64,000 nt of DNA from Shewanella phaeophyticola (GCF_025398315.1 NZ_JAODOQ010000001.1:3658001-3722000), one strand, 5' to 3'; shown: positions 1 to 8,193, counted from the first letter of the stretch. The notes: generated by a model not told the origin, from the letters alone. Made by a program: numbers and translations.

Positions 1-447
1 TTTGGTGTGGACTTTAGCGCTATCAGTAAGGCTCTTCAACAGTACGATGACGGTCAGAGCCTGCGCGGTGCCAGCACGATTACTCAACAAACAGCCAAAA
101 ACCTCTTATTATGGCCAGGGCAAAGCTTTGTGCGCAAAGGATTAGAAGCCGTGTTAGCGTTAGGCCTTGAAGCCATTTGGGGTAAAAAACGTATTTTAGA
201 AGTGTACGTAAACGTGGCTGAATTTGGCAAAGGTATTTATGGCGTAGAAGCTGCCAGCCAGCATTATTTTAATAAGTCTGCCAAATACCTTAGCAACAAA
301 GAAGCGGCAAAGCTGGCGGTATTATTACCCAGTCCGCGCAATCGTAACCCAAACCATTTAACCCCGTATCTTAGCCAACGTGTGGTATGGGTTGAGCGGC
401 AAATGAAACAATTAGGCACCGCTTATTTAACCCCTATTCTTCAATAG
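1..447 (+). CDS. mtgA: Monofunctional biosynthetic peptidoglycan transglycosylase, 5' end cut by window edge
   Basis: A glycosyltransferase family 51 enzyme that polymerises lipid II into glycan strands at the inner membrane. The reading frame is open from base 1, so the gene starts outside the window. The visible part holds the family motif RGASTITQQTAKNL near its beginning, followed by KKRILEVYVNVAEFGKGIYG and a YFNKSA...L segment, all typical of GT51. The catalytic Glu of the first motif (ED..F..H.G) and the N-terminal membrane anchor would lie upstream. There is no transpeptidase domain after the GT51 domain, which ends about 30 residues before the stop, so this is the monofunctional MtgA type rather than a bifunctional PBP1. 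About 146 codons are visible of a family length near 230-240. Confident. Confidence 0.93.
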   Translation, partial: FGVDFSAISKALQQYDDGQSLRGASTITQQTAKNLLLWPGQSFVRKGLEAVLALGLEAIWGKKRILEVYVNVAEFGKGIYGVEAASQHYFNKSAKYLSNKEAAKLAVLLPSPRNRNPNHLTPYLSQRVVWVERQMKQLGTAYLTPILQ

Positions 448-476
448 CCTGAGCTTAGAGAGCTTCCTATTAAAAA

Positions 477-605
477 ATGGAAAGAGAGCAGCATATTACT
501 CATCATTATGGTCCTAGCCGTAAACTGCGCAATATTTTGCACAAAAGGCACGGTTCTTCCGAGTCGCTAACGCTGCAGACCATTCAAGATGAAAGCCTTA
601 ATTAA
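477..605 (+). CDS. Possible 42-residue small protein downstream of mtgA
   Basis: A short ORF starting ATG 30 bases after the mtgA stop and ending TAA. The product begins MEREQHITHHYGPSRKLRN and is basic and hydrophilic, with no signal peptide or membrane segment. I do not recognise a family. The start lacks a strong Shine-Dalgarno sequence. It could be translated by coupling to mtgA or be a chance ORF; the closeness to mtgA and natural-looking composition are the only support. Confidence 0.3.
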   Translation: MEREQHITHHYGPSRKLRNILHKRHGSSESLTLQTIQDESLN

Positions 606-674
606 CAGGATTTGAGCCATATTTGCTGCTAGAATGCAGCCTTATTTCTGTAGGCTTTACGATAAAGGCAGGCT

Positions 675-2610
675 ATGACCGTTCTTCTGATGACCCCTCC
701 AATGACCCAATTGAATACGCCCTATCCGGCAACGGCGTATTTAACGGGTTTTTTACGCTCACGCGGCTATGAGGCGGTACAACGAGATCCTGCCATTGAG
801 TTGTTTCTTGAAATGATGACTGCGCCTGCATTGGAGGTGATCCGTCAACATGTAGAAGAAAACTTTGAGCAATTTGAAGACGATGAATTGCCAGATGTTA
901 TTTTTAATTTTTTAGCCGAATTTGATCGTTACCACCTCACCGTTGAGCCTGCTATTCGCTTTTTGCAAGGCAAAGACCCAAGCCTAGCCATGCGCATTAA
1001 CACCCGTCGTTTTTTACCCGAAGGCTACAGCCTTTGACGCCATAGCACAAATGGAAGCCGTGTCGGGCGACGTACTGCAAGCCGCTTTTGGTAACCTTGG
1101 CGTGCAAGATAAAGCTAAATACTTGGCAACGTTATTTATTAACGATCTGTCGAACGTGATCACCCAAGGTGTCGACCCTTACTTTGAGGTCAGCCGTTAT
1201 GGTGAGCGCCTCGCCGCAGCTAACCCAACATTTGACGACCTTTACAACACCTTAACGGGTGAACCAAGCTTTAGTTCGGATATTTTAGAGCAACTCGTTG
1301 AGCAATATTTAGAAGAAACCCAGCCAAGTGTGGTCGCCTTAACCGTGCCTTTCCCTGGTAATATGCTTGGCGCATTACGCATTGCGCAAACCTGTAAAGC
1401 CATTAATCCTGAGCTGCCTGTGGTAATGGGTGGCGGCTTTGTTAATACTGAGCTTCGGGCATTAAAAGACCCACGCATATTCGAATTTGTCGACTTTATT
1501 TGTTTAGACGACGGCGAACGCCCATTAATTACCTTACTAGAATACTTTGAGGGCAAGCGCGGTATCGAAGAGCTAGTACGTACTTACTTTTTAGCAGAAG
1601 ATGAAAACGGCGAGCCTTACGTTCATCTTAATCAAAATACTGAGCTACACGACATTCCACAATCTGAGGTCGGTGCACCAATATACGATGGCCTGCCATT
1701 AACCGAATACTTGTCGTTATGCGAAATGCTCAACCCAATGCACCGCATATGGAGTGACGGTCGCTGGAACAAATTAACCATCGCCCATGGTTGCTACTGG
1801 CGTAAATGCAGCTTTTGCGATGTCAGCCTAGATTATATCGACCGCTACGATACCGCAGGCGCAGATGTTCTAGTCGACCGCATCGAGGCCTTGATTGCTG
1901 AAACCGGACAAACTGGTTTTCATTTTGTTGATGAAGCCTTGCCACCCAAAACCTTATTTGCTTTTGCAAAACGATTAATTGAACGCAACGTAGTGATCAG
2001 TTGGTGGGGCAATATTCGCTTTGAGCGCACCTTTAGCCCAGCACGTTGCCAGCTATTGGCAGACTCTGGTTGTATCGCCGTCAGCGGCGGCCTTGAAGTC
2101 GCGTCAGACCGATTATTAAAGCTGATGAAAAAAGGCGTCAGTGTTGAACGCGTCGCTCAGGTTACCAAAGCATTCAGCGACGCGGGCATTTTGGTACACG
2201 CATATTTAATGTATGGCTTCCCGACTCAAACTGAGCAAGAAACCGTTGATGCATTAGAAATGGTGCGTCAGTTGATGCAACAAGGTTGTTTTCAGTCGGC
2301 CTACTGGCATCGTTTTGTTGCCACCGCCCATAGCCCAATCGGCATGAACCCGGAAGAGTTTGGCATCACCCTAGATCCACGCCCAGAAGTATTTTTTGCT
2401 GAAAACGATGTCGACTTTACCGACCCAACCGGCACCGATCACGACATGCTCGGCGAAGGCCTGCGCAAAGCACTTTACAACTACATGCACGGTATCGGTT
2501 TCGACCAACCCATGAGCTTTTGGTTTGACCAGCGTGTGTCACGCACCACGATGAAGAAAGACATGATTTCAAAAGCCATTAGTAATTTTATTTTGAGTCA
2601 AGAAGAGTAA
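675..2610 (+). pseudogene. B12-binding-domain radical SAM protein, split by one frameshift
   Basis: Two adjacent frames together encode one protein of about 645 residues. The N-terminal part (675-1037) begins MTVLLMTPPMTQLNTPYPAT, typical of a cobalamin-binding-like domain. The second part carries PSVVALTVPFPGN and a VVMGGGFVN turn that complete this Rossmann-like domain, then a radical SAM core with a cysteine cluster HGCYWRKCSFCD (first Cys encoded at 1792, spacing C-x4-C-x2-C as read), which should bind the 4Fe-4S cluster. The frame changes by one base between about 1020 and 1036, in a region that otherwise reads through well, so a sequencing indel or very recent mutation is likely. The substrate is not evident and neighbours give no pathway. 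Confidence 0.8.
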
Positions 2611-2695
2611 ATAGGCAGGCTTGGGTTAACCCCAGCAGTCATCTAGCTTGTGTGGGCAAATCATTGCCGCAAAGGTAAGTTAAGTCTACCTTATT

Positions 2696-2775
2696 TGCGG
2701 CAATGCATTTAAGCCGAAATCCAGCTCCACGCCGCCATCCTCGAATGCTTTTATCGGAGATCCAGGTGTTTATGC
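2696..2775 (+). repeat. REP-like dispersed repeat
   Basis: This stretch shares blocks with two other places in the window. The motif CAATGCA.TTAAGCCG.AATCCAG recurs at 7319-7343, and TCCTCGAATG...TTATCGG.GATCC recurs inverted at 10629-10668. It lies in the 395-base gap after the radical SAM gene, where I see no gene. The same gap holds a GC-rich hairpin at 2885-2904. Confidence 0.5.
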
Positions 2776-2884
2776 TTCGTCAAAATAAAAGCAGGAACAG
2801 TCAAATTCATTAGATTGGCAAACCATGACATTCACTCAACGACACGCTGCACTTTTTTTAAAATATAAAGTCCTTGTAGCTCAG

Positions 2885-2904
2885 CCGCCCCGTCCATGGG
2901 GCGG
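2885..2904. other. GC-rich hairpin in a non-coding gap
   Basis: Perfect 7-bp arms CCGCCCC and GGGGCGG around a 6-base loop, with no following T-run on either strand, so it does not look like an intrinsic terminator. It stands out in AT-rich surroundings. It may be part of an eroded mobile element or a structured RNA; nothing decides this. Confidence 0.35.
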
Positions 2905-3005
2905 ACGGTCGCCTCGTAAATCAATCATGATTCACCTTATCGGCATTATCTTAATCTGCAGAAACTACAAAACTCGGTCAAAAATTAACAATGGGTGATG
3001 TTAAA

Positions 3006-3284
3006 TCATGTTTCTTTTTCAACCAAAGGTACTGCGAACATTAATAAAAGAATTAATAATACAAAAGTAATACCGATAAAAATTGGAGTTAATGTACCCA
3101 ATTGCACTTTAAAGTGAAGAATACCTTTTAAAGCTATAAACTCCAAAAAAATAACAAACAGCGAAATAGGTGTGCTTAAAGCTAAATTGCACCCACACCT
3201 ATTGCACTCTCTATTACTAAAATTATTAATCAAAAGTACATTAAATGGATTTTGTCGAGAATAACATTTTGGACATTTACTCAA
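3006..3284 (-). CDS. Small zinc-ribbon membrane protein, unknown function
   Basis: A 92-residue protein starting MSKCPKCYSRQNPF. The N-terminal CPKC and a later CNRCGC make a four-cysteine zinc-ribbon pattern (residues about 4-33). Two hydrophobic stretches follow (roughly 40-57 and 65-86), so it is probably a two-pass inner-membrane protein with a cytosolic zinc ribbon. I do not recognise the family. It sits on the same strand as higBA, separated by a 349-base gap, within an accessory region of unrelated small genes. Confidence 0.6.
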   Translation of the reverse strand: MSKCPKCYSRQNPFNVLLINNFSNRECNRCGCNLALSTPISLFVIFLEFIALKGILHFKVQLGTLTPIFIGITFVLLILLLMFAVPLVEKET

Positions 3285-3633
3285 ACTCTATCCTTAGAAA
3301 TATAAAATTTACAATCGATGACACGATTAAATTCAATCGACAAACTTACGGCTCATTACCTAACGCTGAAAAATAATAAGGATAATGGCTTAATCAATAC
3401 GATGAAAGAGTTAATTTAAGATACTGAAATATAGTGTTAAAAAAATTAGCAAAGAGGCTAAGAGGGCTTGCTGGCTACAGAAAATTAGCACATCAAAACC
3501 GCGCATTTTCTAGCGCTGTTATTTACATAATAAAGAGCCATTCTCACGTGTTCGGGCTATTCGCGTTACAAAAGTACACTTGGAATAAGGACGCAGCTTC
3601 ACACGGCCGAGCCTTATTAGTTAACTGTATTCC
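3285..3633. other. Gap without a supported gene
   Basis: Between the zinc-ribbon gene and higA I see no convincing gene. An ORF on the plus strand (3434-3775) runs into the antisense of higA and lacks a good ribosome-binding site. Its first 65 codons look somewhat protein-like (QNRAFSSAVIY...FGLFALQKYTW), so this could be a decayed ORF or a conserved element. Confidence 0.35.
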
Positions 3634-3909
3634 TTACACCAAGCGAATTTCTAATTTTTTACCTAATGCTGAGGCAAACCGTTCAAGGGTTGATAATTTA
3701 ACATCATCTGAATGGTTTTCTATTCGTGATATAGCACTTTTTTGTGTCTGGAGCTTTGTTGCTAGATCGACCTGAGTTAATCCTGCATCTTTACGCGCTT
3801 CTTTCAACAAGGCACCAAATTTAAATGATTGATAACCTTCTTCATATCCGTCAGAAAAATCGATGTCACTTGCTTTACGGTTAGCTAAATATTTTTTTAA
3901 GTCACTCAT
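3634..3909 (-). CDS. higA: HigA-type antitoxin, XRE-family HTH protein
   Basis: The 91-residue product has an XRE helix-turn-helix at about residues 33-70 (LLKEARKDAGLTQVDLATKL...SAISRIENH). It lies one base downstream of the toxin gene on the same strand, giving the toxin-first order typical of higBA. It should neutralise the neighbouring ribosome-dependent RNase and repress the operon; a candidate palindromic operator lies just upstream of the toxin start (4264-4281). The start ATG is preceded by GGAAATAAT. Confidence in the pair is high; the exact subfamily name is by homology. Confidence 0.88.
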   Translation of the reverse strand: MSDLKKYLANRKASDIDFSDGYEEGYQSFKFGALLKEARKDAGLTQVDLATKLQTQKSAISRIENHSDDVKLSTLERFASALGKKLEIRLV

Positions 3910-3910
3910 A

Positions 3911-4255
3911 TTATTTCCTCGCTAAATAGTCTTTACGACGGCTTTCTGCAATTTTGATTTCTTTTGGTGGCGTTTTTTGTGTTTTCTTTTGAAAACCATG
4001 ATTAAGAACAACTAAGTTATCACCATCAAAAAAGCCTAATAAACGAAATATATTCCCACCAACTTGTACTCTCACTTCCCAGATATTGTCAGTATTAACC
4101 AGTTTTTTAAGGTATGTTGTTGGAATATTGTCCAATTCTTCAATTAACTGAAGTACCCAAGCTACTTTCTGCGCTTGCTTACCCGAAAGTGAATCTAAAC
4201 ATTCAGCTATCGGACATTTACCGTCTTCGGTAGTATAAAAGTCAATATTTCTCAT
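3911..4255 (-). CDS. higB: HigB-type toxin, RelE-superfamily (Gp49-like) mRNA endonuclease
   Basis: The product shows the Gp49/HigB hallmark near its C-terminus, LVVLNHGFQKKTQKTPPKEI followed by A-x2-R-x2-DY. It also has the earlier WEVRVQVGGNIFRLLGFF strand pair typical of the RelE fold. It is expected to cleave mRNA on the ribosome and to be held inactive by HigA encoded downstream. I place the start at ATG 4255; two further codons upstream would need a TTG start. The operon sits in a stretch of small accessory genes and repeats, as mobile toxin-antitoxin modules often do. Confidence 0.88.
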   Translation of the reverse strand: MRNIDFYTTEDGKCPIAECLDSLSGKQAQKVAWVLQLIEELDNIPTTYLKKLVNTDNIWEVRVQVGGNIFRLLGFFDGDNLVVLNHGFQKKTQKTPPKEIKIAESRRKDYLARK

Positions 4256-4263
4256 ACACAAAT

Positions 4264-4281
4264 GTTAACACCAATGTGAAC
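4264..4281 (-). promoter_or_regulatory. Candidate HigA operator palindrome
   Basis: GTTAACA and TGTGAAC form 7-bp arms (one mismatch) around CCAA, beginning nine bases before the higB start codon. Autorepression from such a site is the usual arrangement for higBA. It is inferred from position and symmetry only. Confidence 0.45.
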
Positions 4282-4327
4282 TTTTGCAAGCTGGAATTTT
4301 TCGCTTTGTACAGTTAACACCTTAATC

Positions 4328-4350
4328 AGCCGACACGCTAGCGGTCGGCT
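4328..4350. other. Hairpin immediately before the group II intron remnant
   Basis: Arms AGCCGAC and GTCGGCT with a 9-base loop. It ends 10 bases before the GTGTACGCCC start of the intron-like sequence. Some group II introns insert next to terminator or attC-like hairpins, which would explain the pairing. Confidence 0.45.
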
Positions 4351-4360
4351 GGATTGAATT

Positions 4361-4430
4361 GTGTACGCCCATCATGGGCATGAACGAATGAGGTGAAAGT
4401 CCTCTGTAGGGAGATCACCGTTTAAATAAG
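4361..4430 (+). mobile_element. Group II intron 5'-end remnant (domain I start)
   Basis: The sequence begins GTGTACGCCCATCATGGGC and continues into GAGGTGAAAGTCCTCTGTAG. This resembles the conserved 5' end of bacterial group II introns: the GTGYG start, the first hairpin, and the GGTGAAAGTCC block of domain I. No reverse-transcriptase ORF or domains V/VI follow. Within about 70 bases the sequence becomes unrelated AT-rich DNA, so only the 5' tip remains. Confidence 0.6.
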
Positions 4431-4551
4431 ATGCTGTTATTAAACGTTAACTACTAGCAAATGAAAATTAACAATGGGTGGCACGGTTTTACTAAGTTTC
4501 TAGCAGTAGGCAATCAAGAGCTGCCCCACAGCTAACAACCATTACTGCGAA

Positions 4552-4594
4552 ACAATAAAAAAGCTTAATCACCACAACATTCGTGATGATTAGG
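4552..4594 (-). terminator. Intrinsic terminator of the cupin gene
   Basis: An imperfect inverted repeat (TAATCACCAC ... GTGATGATTA) followed on the minus strand by a T-rich tract. It ends just downstream of the cupin stop codon at 4612. Confidence 0.6.
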
Positions 4595-4611
4595 CCATTA
4601 CTAACAAAAAG

Positions 4612-5415
4612 CTATTTTACGTTAAACGATCCTGTCGAATTGACATACAGCACCACTTCCGTTTTAGCATTAATCACATGTTTACCCTGTGTATCTGAGC
4701 TAAAAAAGCTGCTTGGCGTTAATGCTGTTAACGTTTTTTGATTATCCCATTGATAGGTTGCACTGCCTTTTACTACCACGGCTTTAAGTGCATTGTCGCT
4801 TTCAATCGTGCCTTTAAAACCAGCAGGGAGTTTAACAAAACTGCCATTGGCGGCGTCTGGTTTGCCCCATAGGTAACTGATTTGGGCATTACCCGCTTTA
4901 AGCCAGGTTGCGTCATCTGCATTTAACCAAAACAAGTTGTTTTCAGAAATGTTAATCGGACGTTCACCATTATCAAATGCCTGGTCAGCTGGTTTAACCA
5001 AATAAGAGCTACTGTCAATTTCGAGGTAAATAAGGTTCTCTTGCGCATTGGCTGACGTGATATGGTTTTCACCCGCTGGCTGAATCCAAAATGAACCGCT
5101 TGGCATCCACATATTATCGGCACTTGGGTCATCGTTATGCATTAAGCCTTCAATCACGATACCGCGGTAAGTGATGTTATGAATATGAGGCGGAGATGAA
5201 AAGCCTTTATTAAACTTCACCAGCATTCCGGTCGCCACGTCTTTAGTACGGTCACCCCAAAGATCTGCCGCTTTCGGGCTGGCGTCACCGCGTGCAGGAT
5301 TAAGCATTCCCCAATCAATATTGTCGGTAGAAATAACAGTATGGTCATTTGCCATCACGGGTAAAGTCATCGCACCTAAAAAGCCTGCAATAGCAGTCAT
5401 TGTTAATCTATTCAT
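4612..5415 (-). CDS. Exported cupin protein, DUF4437-like
   Basis: A 267-residue protein with a cleavable signal peptide (MNRLTMTAIAGFLGAMTLPVMA). Two cupin-like halves follow. The first carries the FSSPPHIHN metal-binding-type segment and ends in LIYLEIDSSSY; the second repeats the fold with fewer histidines. This matches DUF4437 and anti-sigma ChrR-like cupins, usually periplasmic and of unknown substrate. It is transcribed divergently from the LysR gene across a 291-base intergenic region, so that regulator is its most likely controller. A terminator follows at 4552-4594. Confidence 0.8.
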   Translation of the reverse strand: MNRLTMTAIAGFLGAMTLPVMANDHTVISTDNIDWGMLNPARGDASPKAADLWGDRTKDVATGMLVKFNKGFSSPPHIHNITYRGIVIEGLMHNDDPSADNMWMPSGSFWIQPAGENHITSANAQENLIYLEIDSSSYLVKPADQAFDNGERPINISENNLFWLNADDATWLKAGNAQISYLWGKPDAANGSFVKLPAGFKGTIESDNALKAVVVKGSATYQWDNQKTLTALTPSSFFSSDTQGKHVINAKTEVVLYVNSTGSFNVK

Positions 5416-5706
5416 GAGTTACATTCCATCATATTAAAAGAAAAATTGGTCTTGCTTTCATCGATGCATAAACAAAAATCAATTCATAGCGCCTCAGCGA
5501 TATTGGTATCTTAGAGGTAAATCGATATGTACATCGAAATAATGTAGTCATGATAGTCTTTTATATTTATTCGATAAACGGGGTAATGTTTAATATACTT
5601 TCGCAAAAACGTGGATAATCAGATAGGGTTTTGTATTAACATTACGTTGCAAAACTGATGCTCGTTAAGCTGGTTCAGGAATAATAGACATACAACAGGA
5701 AGATAC
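5416..5706. promoter_or_regulatory. Divergent promoter region between cupin and LysR genes
   Basis: A 291-base AT-rich interval between two divergent genes. LysR proteins normally bind such intervals at T-N11-A sites. I see several partial symmetries (for example ATCGATATGTACATCGA near 5521-5537) but cannot choose one operator. Confidence 0.4.
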
Positions 5707-6672
5707 ATGAAGATTGCTGATTTACGGGTTCTGTTAAAAATCGCAGAACTTAAATCTATCACCGCTGCCGCAGATCAACTCGATATCAGCTCTTCTGCTG
5801 CAAGTATTGCGTTAAAGCGTATTGAAAAAGAAGTCGGGGCGCAGTTATTTGTGCGCACCACGAGGCAATTGCGCTTGTCTGCTGAGGGCGAGCGTTATCT
5901 TCCGTTATGTCAGCAAGCACTGGATTTATTGCAACAAGGCCAGTTCGTCATTAACGACGAACGCCAATCTATCAATGGCGAAGTGCGCATGGCGATGTCG
6001 TCTGAAATGGTACGCAATCTTATGCGCGACTTGTTAAATGATGTATTAGCGCACCATCCAGATGTGACTTTACGTCTGCATGTTAGTGATACCCAAGTTG
6101 ATTTTTATCGTGATGGTGTTGATGTGGCGCTACGAGCAATGATCGCAGGCGCGGCAGTTGAGTCGAATTTTTATGGTTTTAAAATCTGTAACATCCCACA
6201 TCTTTTGTGTGCTTCGCCTCAATACCTCGCCAAACACGGCACACCCACTAATGCAAGCGAACTCATGGAACACAATGCATTACTTTATAAGTTGTATAAA
6301 GTGACCCATGACAGCTGGTTATTACTTCATGGCGACCAAGAGCATAAAATTAAGATGACCAGTAATCGGGCATGTAACGATGGCGACCTGGTGCGCCGCT
6401 GGTGTGTTGACGGTGTTGGCATTGCAAAAAAATCAGCTATTGATGTCGCCCAAGACATGCTGGCCGGTCGATTACAAAGAGTGATGCCAGACTACCAAAT
6501 CCCAGTGACAGAATTATGGTTAGTATTACCAAGCAGGCAGATGATCACACCCGCTATCCGTTTGATCCGCGATGAGCTAAAACAAAAAATTAATGGGTTG
6601 AGAGCTGAACTCGTTGAAAACCATATTCTAGCCGAACACGAGTGGCCAACAGATGAATCAATTGAAGGTTGA
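5707..6672 (+). CDS. LysR-family transcriptional regulator
   Basis: A 321-residue LysR-type regulator. The N-terminal winged HTH reads LRVLLKIAELKSITAAADQL, with recognition helix residues SSSAASIALKRIEKE. A linker to ARTTRQLRLSAEGERYLP follows, then a LysR substrate-binding domain. The start ATG is preceded by CAGGAAG at good spacing. It is divergent from the exported cupin, the standard arrangement for a LysR regulator and its target. The inducer is not evident. The protein is full length. Confidence 0.9.
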   Translation: MKIADLRVLLKIAELKSITAAADQLDISSSAASIALKRIEKEVGAQLFVRTTRQLRLSAEGERYLPLCQQALDLLQQGQFVINDERQSINGEVRMAMSSEMVRNLMRDLLNDVLAHHPDVTLRLHVSDTQVDFYRDGVDVALRAMIAGAAVESNFYGFKICNIPHLLCASPQYLAKHGTPTNASELMEHNALLYKLYKVTHDSWLLLHGDQEHKIKMTSNRACNDGDLVRRWCVDGVGIAKKSAIDVAQDMLAGRLQRVMPDYQIPVTELWLVLPSRQMITPAIRLIRDELKQKINGLRAELVENHILAEHEWPTDESIEG

Positions 6673-6705
6673 TTTATCACTGTTCTGCATAGAAAATAGC
6701 GCCTA

Positions 6706-6753
6706 GTTAAAGTAATAGTTAAAGCAATTGTTAACGTGATCGTTAACGTAATA
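6706..6753. repeat. Four imperfect 12-bp tandem repeats
   Basis: Four consecutive 12-base units (GTTAAAGTAATA, GTTAAAGCAATT, GTTAACGTGATC, GTTAACGTAATA) lie in the short space before the dCMP deaminase gene. They could be a slipped-strand repeat or a protein-binding array. Confidence 0.7.
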
Positions 6754-6778
6754 AATAACGCATAGGAACGGCAAAAAG

Positions 6779-7214
6779 ATGATGACAAAATGGGCGATAC
6801 GTTTTTTACAAATGGCCGAACTCGTAGCATCTTGGAGTAAAGATCCCTCCACCCGAGTCGGTGCGGTCATCACCGAAAACAATCGCATCGTCTCGCTAGG
6901 CTTTAATGGTTATCCTCACGGAATATCTGACAGCGCTGAAACCGATAACCGCGAGAATGAAACTGCTAAAAACACTCCATGCAGAAGAAAATGCCATATT
7001 ACATGCCAAACGAGATCTTAGTAGTTGTGAGATTTGGGTAACTCACTTCCCCTGCCCTAACTGCGCCGCCAAGATTATCCAAACTGGATTACGCGCAGTA
7101 CATAGCCCAAAACCCAACGACGATTTTCTGTCACGTTGGGGCGACAAAATTAAAGTCAGCGAAGATATGTTTGAGCAAGCCGGCGTTAAAGTCGATTGGA
7201 TGCAAGTCGATTAA
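6779..7214 (+). pseudogene. Deoxycytidylate deaminase family protein, broken by one extra base
   Basis: Read across the frameshift, this is a cytidine/deoxycytidylate deaminase of about 145 residues. It has the zinc-binding HAEENA motif (catalytic Glu) and PCPNC, plus the N-terminal AELVASWSKDPSTRVGAV of dCMP deaminases. The expected DNRE-MKLLKTLHAEENAI is restored by removing one A at 6956/6957, so the lesion is a single-base insertion in GAG-ATG. It would convert dCMP to dUMP for thymidylate synthesis. The 3' end is duplicated 80 bases downstream (7275-7330). The gene is either a sequencing casualty or freshly inactivated. Confidence 0.85.
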
Positions 7215-7330
7215 CCCTATTTTTTCAGCGTCGTTCCGGCTATGCCGTTAATATCAATCAGCACAAAATGGTTAATTGGGTGCAAGTCGACTAACCCTAT
7301 TTTTCAACGTCGTTCCGGCAATGCAGTTAA
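7195..7330 (+). repeat. Direct duplication of the dCMP deaminase 3' end
   Basis: The block ATTGGATGCAAGTCGATTAA and about 35 following bases (7195-7251) recur at 7275-7330 with a few substitutions and one fewer T in a T-run. The two copies are offset by 80 bases. The second copy leads into the REP-like palindrome. Confidence 0.8.
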
Positions 7331-7337
7331 GCCGGAA
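7313..7337. repeat. REP-like palindrome
   Basis: Arms TTCCGGC and GCCGGAA around an 11-base loop, followed by TCCAGGTGTTT, which also occurs at 2760-2771. No gene overlaps. The remainder of the gap to yefM (to about 7590) shows no gene. Confidence 0.5.
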
Positions 7338-7593
7338 TCCAGGTGTTTGCTTTTTGCATTATTGACCATTGCCAATTCCTAACGCTTCGCCATAACTAAG
7401 CAATAAAGCGTCTAACTTCATTACAGGTTAATCCTGACATAAACTCTGCGACTCTCTGCAATAACTTACAGGGCTTCATCTGAGGTAAATCCTAACGTCG
7501 TTCCCGTTAGAGCAACAGACTTTCAATAAAATAGGGCAAATTTCAACCACAAAAGTTCGTAATTTAATTGATTGTCATGTGCCCTCGCGTTAA

Positions 7594-7615
7594 CATGTAC
7601 AAATAAACGTACATG
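7594..7615. promoter_or_regulatory. YefM-YoeB operator palindrome
   Basis: A perfect inverted repeat CATGTAC / GTACATG separated by 8 bases, centred about 30 bases before the yefM start. It contains TGTACA, the core recognised by E. coli YefM, so it is a strong candidate for autoregulation of the toxin-antitoxin operon. Confidence 0.65.
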
Positions 7616-7632
7616 AACAGTTTGGAGTTAAC

Positions 7633-7884
7633 ATGGATGCGATAAGCTATACATCAGCTAGAGCAAATTTAGCAAATACAATGGCGAATGTTTGTAATGA
7701 TCACACCCCGATTATTATTACTCGTAAAAGTGAGGCACCTGTCGTTATGATCTCTTTAGAAGACTATAACGCAATGCAAGAAACGACCTATTTACTTCGT
7801 TCACCAACTAATGCGCGCGAACTTTTAGAATCTATTGCCGAACTTGAAGCAGGTAATGGAACTGAACGAAAGCTAATAGAATGA
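7633..7884 (+). CDS. yefM: YefM-type antitoxin (Phd/YefM family)
   Basis: The 83-residue product has the Phd/YefM N-terminal DNA-binding fold (MDAISYTSARANLANTMANV, then IIITRKSEAPVVMISLEDYN). It has a C-terminal acidic tail that should wrap the toxin. It overlaps the toxin gene by four bases (ATGA), indicating translational coupling. A TGTACA-containing palindrome lies upstream. The start is preceded by TTTGGAGTTAAC. Confidence 0.93.
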   Translation: MDAISYTSARANLANTMANVCNDHTPIIITRKSEAPVVMISLEDYNAMQETTYLLRSPTNARELLESIAELEAGNGTERKLIE

Positions 7885-8141
7885 AGTTAACTTTTTCAAC
7901 CAACGCCTGGGAGCAATATCTATATTGGCAAACGACAGATAAAAAGGTACTTAAACGTATTAATCTGTTAATTAAAGATATTCAACAGACTCCAACAGAA
8001 GGTATTGGAAAACCAGAACCACTTAAACACGGTTTGTCTGGTTACTGGTCTAGACGAATTAATGATGAACACAGAATCGTATACAAACCCCAAAATGATA
8101 CCATCCTGATTGCACAACTACGTTACCATTACGGCACATAG
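7881..8141 (+). CDS. yoeB: YoeB-type toxin, ribosome-dependent mRNA interferase
   Basis: An 86-residue member of the Txe/YoeB family. Catalytic residues known from E. coli YoeB fall at the same numbers here: Glu46 (GKPEPLKH), Arg65 (NDEHRIVY), and His83-Tyr84 in the C-terminal LRYHYGT. This suggests an active A-site mRNA endonuclease. It is translationally coupled to yefM. It lies in the accessory stretch that also holds higBA. Confidence 0.94.
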   Translation: MKLTFSTNAWEQYLYWQTTDKKVLKRINLLIKDIQQTPTEGIGKPEPLKHGLSGYWSRRINDEHRIVYKPQNDTILIAQLRYHYGT

Positions 8142-8193
8142 ATGCTTTAGCGCTGGATTAGTAATTCGAATGCTCAATGGATACCATTAATGG

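Noticed and set aside
2870-2930. CCTTGTAGCTCAGC resembling a tRNA D-arm
   Set aside because: No acceptor, anticodon or T-arm pairing could be built around it; only a GC hairpin follows.
3434-3775. ORF of 113 codons on the plus strand
   Set aside because: It overlaps the antisense of higA and lacks a clear ribosome-binding site; only its first half looks protein-like. Kept as a note in the gap entry.
6492-6888. Minus-strand ORFs with LTITLTI repeats
   Set aside because: The peptide repeat is the translation of the 12-base DNA repeats and lies antisense to LysR and the deaminase.
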